DNA from: UBA6168 sp041741095
GTDB lineage: Bacteria > Bacteroidota > Bacteroidia > Chitinophagales > Saprospiraceae
Direction: 5' to 3'
NCBI GenBank assembly: GCA_041741095.1
Contig: JBGSKQ010000068.1
Coordinates: 1-64,000 of the forward strand
Length of the DNA: 64,000 nt
Shown here: positions 52,502 to 60,487 of the stretch, one piece after another
Position numbering within the stretch: the stretch's first letter is position 1
Layout: the number at the start of each line of letters is the position of its first letter
Program-made: the position numbers and the translations under genes
The notes under the pieces: generated by a model
Database searches by the model: none
What the model saw: the letters and a program-made list of their open reading frames with translations, nothing else
Told to the model about the DNA's origin: nothing

Positions 52502-54192
52502 TGAAAAAACTCTTTACGGTCCTGCTCTTTTCACTCTCTTTTTTCTATTCGCTGTTTTCTCAGCAAGCCGTCCGATCCTGGCAAAATGAGGTCATTGTGC
52601 GCCTGCGGCCAGGCTTGGGTGCCAGTGATTTTTTGGGCCAATTTGACAACAGGAATGTTGGCCAGTACTCCTTTGAAATCAAGAAAACATTGTCAAAAAA
52701 ACTGAATATTTTCTTGCTTGAAAATACTACCGGGCAATCCACCCCAGCGGCCATTGACTTTTTGAAAAAACAAAATGGCGTTTTGATCGCCCAACCCAAT
52801 TCGCCCGTACAATTCCGTGATTCCCTCCCCGACGACCCCCTATTTTCCTCGCAATGGGACATGCAACTAATCGGCCTGCCAAAAGTCTGGGAAGTAAGCA
52901 TGGGCGGCCAAACTTACAACGGCGACGAAATCGTGGTGGCCGTGCTCGACAAAGGTTTTGACCTGAGCCACGAAGAGTTTGAAGGAAATATTTGGATAAA
53001 CGCCGGCGAAATCCCCGGCAATCTGGACGACGACGACAACAACGGATACGTGGACGACATCAATGGCTGGAACTTCAGGCAAGACACGCCATTTTTCAAC
53101 AAAGAAGGCCACGGAACATGGGTTACTGGAATTATTGGTGCCAAAGGCAACAACGGTGTGGGTTTGTCCGGCGTCAATTGGAACGTGAAAATGATGTTCC
53201 TCGCCGTGGAATTCCAGGACGAGGTGATTGCCGCCTTCAATTATGCGCTGGAGCAGCGGGAATTGTACAACAACAGCAATGGCCAGCAAGGCGCTTTCGT
53301 GGTGGTGACCAACGGTTCTTTTGGCATTGACGGCGCTTCCTGCGACTCGCCCCTCTACGCCGCCTGGGCCGAAATGTACGACATCATGGGCGGAGCGGGT
53401 ATCTTAAGCGTGGCCGCCACTGCTAACGAAAACTGGAATGTGGACGAGGTCGGCGACATACCCACCAGTTGCCCCAGCCAATACCTGATCACAGTCACCA
53501 ATACCGATTCCAATGATGTAAAAGCACCCAACGCCGCTTACGGCAAAACGACGATAGACCTTGCAGCACCGGGCGCCGGCACCGTCACCACCAATACGCA
53601 AAACGAGTTCAGGGAAGGCTTTAGCGGCACTTCTTCTGCCTGCCCGCATGTGGCCGGCTCGGTGGCCTTGCTATACAGTTTGCCCTGCAAGGACGTGGCA
53701 GATTTGATGCTTTCCCAGCCTTCGGCTGCAGCCTTGTTGATGAAAGAGGCTATTTTGGAAAACGCCTATCCGGTGAGTGACCTACAAGATAAAACCTTGA
53801 CTGGCGGCAGGCTCGATGTGTATGAAAGCATGAAATACCTGCATGGCTATTGTATCGGGAACGAAGAGGAGCGCTCGGCGGGCAATTTCAAAGAAGTATA
53901 TTTTGGTAAAAAAGGCTTTGCGAACATTTTCCCCAATCCTATCAGTTCAGTGAACGGATTCTTGACCATACAGTACCGCAACCTGGATTTTGGCTCAATG
54001 GATTTGAGGATATTCAATTCTTTAGGGCAAGAATTGCAATTTCCGCTGGATGCCAAGGTTGCGCCTTTTGAAACACAACAGGTTCAATTGGATGTGAGCA
54101 ACTTCCCCCCAGGAACCTATTATCTAAACCTGTTCGACAAATCACAGAAGATTACCCAAATATTCGTGGTGGTGGGGGTGCTCAAAGAATAA
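52501..54192 (+). CDS. subtilisin-like (S8) peptidase 1 with type IX sorting domain
   Basis: 563 residues. Signal peptide about 1-20; an N-terminal inhibitor-like region (about 25-110). The S8 catalytic domain has Asp150 (VVAVLDKGFD), His204 (EGHGTWVTG), oxyanion Asn in VVTNGSFG, and Ser378 (FSGTSSACPHVAGSV). A type IX sorting domain closes the protein (about 470-563; ANIFPNPI, LRIFNSLGQELQF, GTYYLNLFD). It should be secreted across the outer membrane and act on proteins outside. It overlaps the preceding gene by one base and is followed 27 nt later by a second, related subtilase. Asp-rich loops (DDDDNNGYVDD) may bind calcium. Confidence 0.94.
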   Translation: MKKLFTVLLFSLSFFYSLFSQQAVRSWQNEVIVRLRPGLGASDFLGQFDNRNVGQYSFEIKKTLSKKLNIFLLENTTGQSTPAAIDFLKKQNGVLIAQPNSPVQFRDSLPDDPLFSSQWDMQLIGLPKVWEVSMGGQTYNGDEIVVAVLDKGFDLSHEEFEGNIWINAGEIPGNLDDDDNNGYVDDINGWNFRQDTPFFNKEGHGTWVTGIIGAKGNNGVGLSGVNWNVKMMFLAVEFQDEVIAAFNYALEQRELYNNSNGQQGAFVVVTNGSFGIDGASCDSPLYAAWAEMYDIMGGAGILSVAATANENWNVDEVGDIPTSCPSQYLITVTNTDSNDVKAPNAAYGKTTIDLAAPGAGTVTTNTQNEFREGFSGTSSACPHVAGSVALLYSLPCKDVADLMLSQPSAAALLMKEAILENAYPVSDLQDKTLTGGRLDVYESMKYLHGYCIGNEEERSAGNFKEVYFGKKGFANIFPNPISSVNGFLTIQYRNLDFGSMDLRIFNSLGQELQFPLDAKVAPFETQQVQLDVSNFPPGTYYLNLFDKSQKITQIFVVVGVLKE

Positions 54193-54219
54193 TGCTTTTT
54201 AACTTCAAACATTTCCACA

Positions 54220-55893
54220 ATGAAAAACTTCGCTCTTTTCCTTTTATGCTGTGCCATTTCCCATACAGTATTTTCCCAAGAAAAACTGGCGTCCGGCCAC
54301 CAAAACGAACTGGTGGTACAACTCCTGCCTGGCACCAACCCGCACACGATCGTCCACGGCATCAACGCCCAAATGCCCAAAAATGGTCAATTGGCATTGG
54401 TCAAATTCTTGTCCCGCCGTTTCAACTTTTATCTGATGAAAACCGCCAATATAGACAGGGCGGATTTCCCCTTGGAGAAATTTCGGCAGCACCCGGCGGT
54501 AGTTTCCGCTATATGGAACGATCCCTTGCAATTCCGCCGGGACTCTATTCCAAACGATCCGCTCTTTGCAGCGCAATGGGATATGCAGTTGATACAAGCC
54601 CCGGCGGTTTGGTCCACATCTACGGGCGGCACGACGCTGGGCGGGCGGGAAATCGTGGTCGCCGTATTGGATCATGGCTTTGACCTTGACCACCCTGATT
54701 TAATAGAAAATATTTGGACCAACCCGAACGAAATCCCCGGCAACCTAAACGACGATGATGGCAGTCAGTACCCCGATGATATACACGGCTGGAATTTTGG
54801 CGAAGGTGGAAAACCATTTTTCCCCATCACAGGCGAAGATCATGGCACCAACGTGGCGGGCATTATCGGGGCAAAAGGCAACAATGGCGAGGGTTTGGCG
54901 GGCATCAATTGGAACGTAAAGCTGCTGCCTGTTGGGGTTGATTTGCCCTCCCATGTCGTACCTGCGATGGAATACGTGCTCACCCTGCGAGAACTTTACA
55001 ACAAAACCGATGGCCAAAAAGGCGCTTTTATCGTAGCCACCAACGGTTCTTTTGGGCTGGATGTGGCTGTACCATGTTCCTCCCAGCCTGTATGGGGGGC
55101 GCTTTACGACAGTTTGGGATTGGCGGGCATACTGAGCGTGGCGGCCACCCGCAACGAAAACTGGGACGTGGACACAGGCGGCGACATGCCAACTTCCTGT
55201 CCCAGTGAATTCTTAATCACCGTCACCAATACCGATCGGGAAGATAAAAAAGTGGTCAGCGCAGCTTATGGCGCTACGACCATTGACCTAAGCGCCCCAG
55301 GCCATCTGGTGCATACGACCGACATCAACGCCCGTTACTACGATAGTTTTCAGGGTGCCTCTTCGTCTTGCCCACATGTGGCTGGGGCGGTGGGGCTGCT
55401 GTATTCCTTGCCCTGCGACGATTTGGACAGCCTCGCCCAACATGCTCCCGATGCTGCCGCCCGGCTAGTGCGGGATGCCATTTTAAATGGTGTTGACAAA
55501 GTAACCAACCTGGGAGGGAAAACCGTAACAGGCGGCAGGCTCAATGTTTACAACAGTTTAAAATTCCTGCACAATTTCTGTTTGTCCGGCAAGCATGAAA
55601 GGGAGGATGGCAGTTTTAAAGGGCGCTATATCGAAGATCGGGGCTTTTTGAACGTTTTTCCAAACCCGGCCAGCCAAATGATAAGTTTGGAATACTCGAA
55701 CTACGATTTTACCAAAATCAGCGTACAAGTTTACAATGCCCTTGGCCAGGAGGTTTATTTTTATGAGCAAAACACAGAGCCTTTCCAGAACCAACAGATA
55801 AACATCGAAATACAAAATTGGCCGAGCGGTACTTATTTTATTAACCTAAAGGACAACGGCCAAAAACTGACCCGAAAGTTTGTAAAAATTTGA
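54220..55893 (+). CDS. subtilisin-like (S8) peptidase 2 with type IX sorting domain
   Basis: 557 residues, a tandem paralogue of the preceding gene with the same layout: signal peptide about 1-20, pro-region, catalytic domain with Asp151 (VVAVLDHGFD), His208 (EDHGTNVAG), Asn in ATNGSFG and Ser381 (QGASSSCPHVAGAV), then a type IX sorting domain (NVFPNPAS; VQVYNALGQEVYF; GTYFINLKD). The Asp-rich calcium-like loop is also present (NDDDGSQYPDD). All three catalytic residues remain in both copies, so both should be active. The copies have diverged well beyond a recent duplication. No T-run hairpin follows; the next signals are the inverted repeat and promoter at 55936-55991. Confidence 0.94.
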   Translation: MKNFALFLLCCAISHTVFSQEKLASGHQNELVVQLLPGTNPHTIVHGINAQMPKNGQLALVKFLSRRFNFYLMKTANIDRADFPLEKFRQHPAVVSAIWNDPLQFRRDSIPNDPLFAAQWDMQLIQAPAVWSTSTGGTTLGGREIVVAVLDHGFDLDHPDLIENIWTNPNEIPGNLNDDDGSQYPDDIHGWNFGEGGKPFFPITGEDHGTNVAGIIGAKGNNGEGLAGINWNVKLLPVGVDLPSHVVPAMEYVLTLRELYNKTDGQKGAFIVATNGSFGLDVAVPCSSQPVWGALYDSLGLAGILSVAATRNENWDVDTGGDMPTSCPSEFLITVTNTDREDKKVVSAAYGATTIDLSAPGHLVHTTDINARYYDSFQGASSSCPHVAGAVGLLYSLPCDDLDSLAQHAPDAAARLVRDAILNGVDKVTNLGGKTVTGGRLNVYNSLKFLHNFCLSGKHEREDGSFKGRYIEDRGFLNVFPNPASQMISLEYSNYDFTKISVQVYNALGQEVYFYEQNTEPFQNQQINIEIQNWPSGTYFINLKDNGQKLTRKFVKI

Positions 55894-55935
55894 CCCGTAA
55901 ACGCCCTGCAACAAGGAAAGCGTGAAAATGGAACA

Positions 55936-55955
55936 TTGTGAAACTATTTTCACAA
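55936..55955. promoter_or_regulatory. perfect inverted repeat TTGTGAAA-N4-TTTCACAA
   Basis: Twenty-base dyad 28 nt upstream of the TATTTTTG box that precedes the tRNA/rpmB cluster. It could be an operator or the end signal of the subtilase transcript; no T-run follows on the plus strand. Confidence 0.5.
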
Positions 55956-55983
55956 AAAAGTTTTTCAATATCCCTCAAAGCCC

Positions 55984-55991
55984 TATTTTTG
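55984..55991 (+). promoter_or_regulatory. TAnnTTTG -7 box (TATTTTTG) followed by CAGCCG
   Basis: It lies 107 nt before the tRNA. The 14-mer TATTTTTGCAGCCG matches 33599-33612 except at one base. Confidence 0.55.
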
Positions 55992-56098
55992 CAGCCGCCT
56001 TTGAAAAAACGTTTTTTGGAGGTACATTTTTTTTGAAAAAAACCGGGCACTGGACAAACTTCAACTTGTTGAAACCCTTGTCATTGCTCGTTCCGAAT

Positions 56099-56172
56099 GG
56101 CTCCGTAGCTCAATTGGATAGAGCATCTGACTACGGATCAGAAGGTTAGAGGTTCGAGTCCTCTCGGAGTCA
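56099..56172 (+). tRNA. tRNA-Arg (anticodon ACG)
   Basis: 74 nt, full cloverleaf: acceptor GGCTCCG/CGGAGTC (one G-T pair), D stem GCTC/GAGC, anticodon stem TCTGA/TCAGA with loop CTACGGA, variable AGGTT, T stem AGAGG/CCTCT with TTCGAGT loop, discriminator A. CCA is not encoded. ACG, with inosine at position 34, would read CGU, CGC and CGA. Confidence 0.97.
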
Positions 56173-56271
56173 CTGTAGGGGTTCATGGTTCGGGGTTCAT
56201 GGTTTATAGGCACAGTTTTGCTACTGCACAAATCATCAACCATCAATCATCAACCACAAACCAAATAAGTC

Positions 56272-56520
56272 ATGTCGAGAGTTTGTGAATTAACGGGAAA
56301 GCGCCCAGTGTCGGGCAACCGGGTATCCCACTCCAACAGGAAGACTAAGCGCCGTTTTTTGCCCAACCTGCACAAAAAGCGTTTTTTCGTACCTGAACTG
56401 GACAAGTGGGTAGTATTAAAGATTTCCGCCAGCGCCCTGCGCACTATCAACAAGCACGGGCTATATGCCTATGTGAAGAAGTTGCACTCAAAAGGCGAGG
56501 CACTGGATGTGAAACTCTAA
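56272..56520 (+). CDS. rpmB: 50S ribosomal protein L28
   Basis: 82 residues, family length. It opens MSRVCELTGKRPVSGNRVSH, the standard L28 signature, and continues KTKRRFLPNLHKKRFFVPEL with a conserved basic C-terminal half (ISASALRTINKHGLYAYVKK). It is a large-subunit protein that binds 23S rRNA. It lacks the CxxC zinc pair seen in some L28 proteins; only one Cys is present. It is first of a compact rpmB-rpmG-DUF4295 group that lies after tRNA-Arg; the gap before it (56173-56271) holds CATCAACCATCAATCATCAA-type words. Confidence 0.97.
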   Translation: MSRVCELTGKRPVSGNRVSHSNRKTKRRFLPNLHKKRFFVPELDKWVVLKISASALRTINKHGLYAYVKKLHSKGEALDVKL

Positions 56521-56546
56521 TCATTTGATTTTCAACAATAAAAAAG

Positions 56547-56735
56547 ATGGCTAAGAAAAGCAAAGGCAACCGGATACAGATCATCCTCGAATGCACGGAG
56601 CAGAAGAAAGCCGGCGTCCCCGGTATTTCAAGGTATGTGACGGAGAAAAACCGCAAAAATACCCCTGACCGCCTCGAGTTGAAAAAGTACAACCCATACA
56701 TGAAAAAGATTACCATCCACAAGGAGATCAAGTAA
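56547..56735 (+). CDS. rpmG: 50S ribosomal protein L33
   Basis: 62 residues. MAKKSKGNRIQIILECTEQK is the classical L33 opening, followed by SRYVTEKNRKNTPDRLELKK and the ending KKITIHKEIK. Only one Cys (C16) of the four zinc ligands seen in some L33 proteins remains, so this is the Cys-minus form. It starts 26 nt after rpmB, clearly the same transcript. Confidence 0.96.
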   Translation: MAKKSKGNRIQIILECTEQKKAGVPGISRYVTEKNRKNTPDRLELKKYNPYMKKITIHKEIK

Positions 56736-56803
56736 CTTTTTCAGATTTGGCGATGTTCTTGAACCTGAAATCATCATTGATAATCTTATAAAAAAGCTGA
56801 ATC

Positions 56804-56977
56804 ATGGCAAAAGTATCTAAGAACGCAAAGGTCGCACAACGTTCTGCCAACGCAGGTTCCGGGCGCGACCATGTTAAAGTCATCAAGCCGATCAAAGACC
56901 CGAAAACAGGTAAATACACCTACAAAGAGGTCATGATCCACAAAGACAAAGTGAAGGAGTTTTTTGAAAGCAAATAA
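56804..56977 (+). CDS. DUF4295 protein (57 aa), ribosome-associated candidate
   Basis: 57 residues, very basic: MAKVSKNAKVAQRSANAGSG opens and VMIHKDKVKEFFESK closes. DUF4295 is a Bacteroidota-specific small protein family that is almost always encoded directly after rpmB and rpmG, as here. The strong positive charge and context point to a ribosomal or rRNA-binding role, but this is inferred from position. It lies 68 nt after rpmG. The terminator at 57061-57102 ends the group. Confidence 0.92.
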   Translation: MAKVSKNAKVAQRSANAGSGRDHVKVIKPIKDPKTGKYTYKEVMIHKDKVKEFFESK

Positions 56978-57060
56978 GAATAGTCCTCAGTTCGACGCCT
57001 GGCATTCTGTCAGTCCCTTTTGTCGCACTATTCTCTAAGTCTTCAATATTTTCTTCAATG

Positions 57061-57102
57061 GGCTTTTCTTAAATATGTTTAAGAAAAGCCTTTCTCTTTT
57101 TT
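57061..57102 (+). terminator. intrinsic terminator of the rpmB group
   Basis: GGCTTTTCTTAAA (57061-57073) pairs perfectly with TTTAAGAAAAGCC (57078-57090), TATG loop, then TTTCTCTTTTTTAT. Confidence 0.95.
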
Positions 57103-57126
57103 ATCAAAACCCACCTTTTAGCCATC

Positions 57127-57196
57127 AACCCTCAGTCCAGACTGCTATCCCGAAGTGAATTCGGGACAAGATCTGGGGACTGCTGACTGCCAACTG
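57127..57196. repeat. CAGTCC / GGACTG word repeat with CCCGAAGTGAATTCGGG hairpin
   Basis: CTCAGTCCAGACTG, then a TCCCGAA-GTGAA-TTCGGGA hairpin (57148-57166), then TCTGGGGACTGCTGACTGCC. It runs up to 4 nt before the ftsY start. It uses the same words as 25082-25303 and 63708-63740. Confidence 0.6.
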
Positions 57197-57199
57197 ATC

Positions 57200-58156
57200 A
57201 TGAGTTTCTTTAAAAAATTCTTTACCAAAGAAAAACAGGAAGACCTCGACAAGGGGCTTGAAAAAACCAAAACCGGCTTTTTTGAAAAAATCTCCAAAGC
57301 CGTCGCAGGCAAATCCACCGTTGACATCGAAGTGCTCGACGAACTCGAAAACATCCTCATCGCCTCCGATGTCGGTCTCGAAACTACCGTCAAAATCATT
57401 GGGCGAATCGAGGAGCGGGTGAAAAAGGACAAGTACCTGAACACCAGCGAGTTGAACGAAATCATGCGGGAGGAAATCGTGCGCCTGCTGGAAGAAAACA
57501 ACACAGGCGACACGGAAGATTTTTCCACCCCGCCCGGCAAAAGGCCTTATGTCCTGCTCGTGGTTGGCGTCAACGGCGTGGGCAAAACCACGACCATCGG
57601 CAAGCTGGCCTACCAATGGAAGCTGAATGGAAAAAAAGTAGTCATCGGCGCTGGCGACACCTTCCGGGCCGCTGCTGTTGACCAACTGAAAATATGGTCG
57701 GAGCGGGTCGGCTGCGACTTTTATGCAAAAGGCATGAATACCGACCCCGCCGCCGTGGCCTACGAAACGGTGGATTATGCCATTCAAAACAACTGCGACG
57801 TCGCAATTATTGACACCGCTGGCCGCCTCCACACCAAGGTCAACTTGATGAACGAGTTGGGCAAAATCAAGCGCTCCGTCAGCAAGCGCCTGGAAGATGC
57901 CCCACACGACGTGCTGCTCATCCTCGACGCCACCACCGGCCAGAATGCCATCGAACAGGCCAAACAATTCACAGCAGCCACAGAAGTATCTTGCCTAGCC
58001 CTCACCAAACTGGACGGCACAGCCAAAGGCGGCGTGGCAATCGGCATCTCCGATCAGTTTAAAATTCCCATCAAATATATCGGTGTAGGCGAAGCTATGG
58101 ACAAACTGCAAGTGTTCAACAAAAGGGCATTTGTGGAGAGTTTGTTCAAGAGATAG
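57200..58156 (+). CDS. ftsY: signal recognition particle receptor FtsY
   Basis: 318 residues from the ATG at 57200; an earlier in-frame GTG/ATG region (57155) is translated from a repeat and is rejected. N domain about 1-105 (MSFFKKFFTKEKQEDLDKGL), then the SRP GTPase G domain with G1 GVNGVGKTTTIGKLA (about 119-133), DTFRAAAVDQLKIW, G3 DTAGR, and G4 TKLDGTAKGG, ending IKYIGVGEAMDKLQVFN. It lacks the long acidic A domain of E. coli FtsY, as is usual in this phylum. It docks SRP-bound ribosomes at the inner membrane. Its 3' side borders an abrupt change to AT-rich DNA. Confidence 0.97.
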   Translation: MSFFKKFFTKEKQEDLDKGLEKTKTGFFEKISKAVAGKSTVDIEVLDELENILIASDVGLETTVKIIGRIEERVKKDKYLNTSELNEIMREEIVRLLEENNTGDTEDFSTPPGKRPYVLLVVGVNGVGKTTTIGKLAYQWKLNGKKVVIGAGDTFRAAAVDQLKIWSERVGCDFYAKGMNTDPAAVAYETVDYAIQNNCDVAIIDTAGRLHTKVNLMNELGKIKRSVSKRLEDAPHDVLLILDATTGQNAIEQAKQFTAATEVSCLALTKLDGTAKGGVAIGISDQFKIPIKYIGVGEAMDKLQVFNKRAFVESLFKR

Positions 58157-58251
58157 TTATGAAATAATGTAAAATTCTGTATAATTGCCACCTTCTTACT
58201 CCAATATGCCATTCGTCAAAAAATTTCGAAAAAAATTTATTCTTATTTAAA

Positions 58252-59562
58252 ATGTCTAAAGATTCTCTATTCATAGTCATTGAAGGATTGGATGGATCAG
58301 GAAAAACATCGGTATCAAGACAATTGGCAAATGTTCTCGATTATTCATTCAAGGGGAAAATTAAACTGACATTTGAGCCGCACGATCCTTCTTGTTCAGG
58401 TCTTTTCATACGACAGGTATTAATGAAAAGAATAAGAAATTTCACACCTCGAATACTTGCATTGGCATTTGCAACGAACAGGTTGGATCATTGCGATCGA
58501 GAAATTACTCCATGGTTAGAAGGTGGAAAAGATAGGATAGTTATCTGTGATAGGTATTATTTGTCTTCTTTGGTATATCAGCATAGCCCTGATTTTAGTT
58601 TTGAATCAGTCATGTTTTTAAATGAAATGGCAAGGAAGCCTGATATCATTTTTTTTATTAGTGTTAGCGATCGAGTTTGTTACGAAAGAATGAAAATCAG
58701 GAATCAACCAAAAGAACTATTTGAAAAAAATTTGGCAGAGACTCGTAAAAAATATGCTGATGCAATAGATTTTCTAAAAACAAAGAACAATGATCAAATA
58801 ATTGAAATTGATGGGAGCGGCACTGTTGGTGAAGTAGTTGAAAAAATACTCGAAGTTATTTATGCTTATGATCAAAAGTGGAAGCCCCAACAACCCATCA
58901 TATCAAGCACTCTAATTCCACATGTCTTTTCATTGAACGGTGCCACTATCCTTTCCATAGAGGATGTAGTTAGGGAATTTACAAAAGCAAACATGTATCA
59001 TGAATTAATAAGCAGCGAAAAGGATAATATATTCAATGAATTTAATAAATTAGGCGAGGAAATTTCGTTACGGATCGAATCAATGTCTTTCAATGAATTA
59101 GGAAGCCTTTTTCTTGATTATATATCAAAACTTGGTTACAAGGTTGGAAATAAATTGCCTTGGACTCATTTAGATTGTTACGAATTAGAATACATTTTAC
59201 CCGGCGAAATCCTTCAAAGAGGGGCAGCTCTTTTAATTAATGAAAATCAGCGTTATGACGTCATAATGCAAAAAGCTCCAGAGCTTTTTGAAATGTCTGA
59301 TTTTATGTTTGTTTTTTCACCAGGCCCATCTGAGTTGGTTACGCATTATTACGAAAGAGATAAAACCCAATATCTAAACACAAAGAAGGATAATGAAGTG
59401 GCTACTTCATTGTTTCCTTCAACACAATTAGTAACGCAGGAGGATATTTCTGATTTTGTACTTAAAAGTTTAATATCAAAGTTGATTGAATCAAACAGTG
59501 ATGTGTTTAAGGATGATACAGGTGTTAAAGAACATTTACTTCATTTTACACATCGCCTTTAG
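58252..59562 (+). CDS. thymidylate-kinase-like P-loop protein with unrecognised C-terminal half
   Basis: 436 residues, about twice the length of a normal dTMP kinase. Residues about 1-210 are a TMK fold: Walker A GLDGSGKT (12-19), FATNRLDHCDREI, and DRYYLSSLVYQ (100-110). The LID region is short (MKIRNQPKELFE). Residues about 220-436 match no family that I can name; they are mixed helix and strand with VFSLNGATILSIEDVVREF, LPGEILQRGAALLI and a C-terminal acidic region. The gene is strongly AT-rich beside ftsY and osmC, and has a sigma-70-like TTATGA-N17-TATAAT upstream (58157-58185), uncommon for the phylum; both suggest acquisition. Cytoplasmic. It could be a nucleotide-metabolism or defence component rather than housekeeping tmk. 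Confidence 0.8.
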   Translation: MSKDSLFIVIEGLDGSGKTSVSRQLANVLDYSFKGKIKLTFEPHDPSCSGLFIRQVLMKRIRNFTPRILALAFATNRLDHCDREITPWLEGGKDRIVICDRYYLSSLVYQHSPDFSFESVMFLNEMARKPDIIFFISVSDRVCYERMKIRNQPKELFEKNLAETRKKYADAIDFLKTKNNDQIIEIDGSGTVGEVVEKILEVIYAYDQKWKPQQPIISSTLIPHVFSLNGATILSIEDVVREFTKANMYHELISSEKDNIFNEFNKLGEEISLRIESMSFNELGSLFLDYISKLGYKVGNKLPWTHLDCYELEYILPGEILQRGAALLINENQRYDVIMQKAPELFEMSDFMFVFSPGPSELVTHYYERDKTQYLNTKKDNEVATSLFPSTQLVTQEDISDFVLKSLISKLIESNSDVFKDDTGVKEHLLHFTHRL

Positions 59563-59613
59563 AAAGCAGGGATGTTTTACCGTAAACTGCAAAACCATCA
59601 ATCGATAATTATT

Positions 59614-60090
59614 ATGAGAAAATCAGTTTTATTAAAAATCAGCGAAGAATTTATTAAAGAAATCGAACAAAAAGGCTTAATGTGGAGGACATTTAGATTG
59701 GCTACTATTATTGATTTAATGATACTTGCCTATTTTGAATATGAGATTAATAAAAATGATTTAAAATTAATTAATATTTTTAACCTTACCATCAAATTTA
59801 AAATAAATCAAAAATTTGGAGAAATAAAATTGCCGCAAAACTTAGACTTTTTATTGAATATCCTATCGCAAGAAGAATTTATGGTTTTGCAATTATATAA
59901 TAATTTAATGGAGAAGTTGGCAAAAGATAATAATGTAGGAAGTTCAGATCTCGAATATGCACTTTATCAAAAATTACAATACTTAAAAGTGTTTAATCAA
60001 TTGGAAATTGATGATGTCCCTGAAGAAACTATAGAGGAAATCTTAAGCATAATTTTTACGATATTAGAACAACATGAAAATTACCGTTAA
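59614..60090 (+). CDS. AT-rich unknown protein, partner of the kinase-like gene
   Basis: 158 residues from the ATG at 59614 (alternative ATG 59572). No recognised domain. It is mostly helical, with a hydrophobic patch (LATIIDLMILAYFEYEI, about 28-44) and an acidic C-terminal half (DDVPEETIEEILSIIFTILE). It is not clearly membrane-spanning. It starts 51 nt after the kinase-like gene, the same strand and the same AT-rich composition, so the two probably form one unit. Its last six codons overlap the osmC start by 17 nt in another frame. The final residues (EQHENYR) are therefore read from osmC-start sequence, which hints that the original end was lost when the island landed here. Confidence 0.7.
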   Translation: MRKSVLLKISEEFIKEIEQKGLMWRTFRLATIIDLMILAYFEYEINKNDLKLINIFNLTIKFKINQKFGEIKLPQNLDFLLNILSQEEFMVLQLYNNLMEKLAKDNNVGSSDLEYALYQKLQYLKVFNQLEIDDVPEETIEEILSIIFTILEQHENYR

Positions 60091-60487
60091 ACGCCTCAAC
60101 GAAGCCGTTCTCTTCGAATGCAAAAACGAAGACGGCAATATTGCCTATACAGAAGGCAGCCCCGAATTGGGCGGCACGGGCCAGGGCTTCCGGCCCATGC
60201 AAATGCTGCTGATGAGCCTTGGCTCCTGTTCCAGCATTGACGTGGTGGCTATTTTGAAAAAAATGCGTCAGCCACTAGTGGATATGCAAGTGGATGTTAG
60301 TGGTGAACGCAACCCTGGCGAAGTACCAGCAGTTTTTAAAAAAATCCACCTGCATTTTAAGTTGAAAGGCGATTTGGAGGAGGAAAAGGTGAAAAAGGCC
60401 ATTGGCTTGTCGGTAGAAAAATATTGTTCAGTCGCCAAGATGCTGGATAAGACTGCGGAGATTAGTTGGGGTTTCGTAGTTAATTGA
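60074..60487 (+). CDS. OsmC-family peroxiredoxin-like protein
   Basis: 137 residues, family length. OsmC fold with two conserved cysteines: Cys in LMSLGSCSSIDVVAIL (about 56) and Cys in SVEKYCSVAKML (about 118), plus the early GFRPMQMLL helix start. Family members reduce organic hydroperoxides with the Cys pair; the YhfA-like subgroup to which this looks closest is less well characterised. Composition returns here to the genome average, marking the right edge of the AT-rich island. The start overlaps the preceding gene by 17 nt. The metZ reading frame opens right after its stop. Confidence 0.92.
   Translation: MKITVKRLNEAVLFECKNEDGNIAYTEGSPELGGTGQGFRPMQMLLMSLGSCSSIDVVAILKKMRQPLVDMQVDVSGERNPGEVPAVFKKIHLHFKLKGDLEEEKVKKAIGLSVEKYCSVAKMLDKTAEISWGFVVN

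Noticed and set aside
58252..59562. Simple housekeeping thymidylate kinase
   Set aside because: Twice the usual length, foreign composition and an unknown C-terminal half; kept as TMK-like only.
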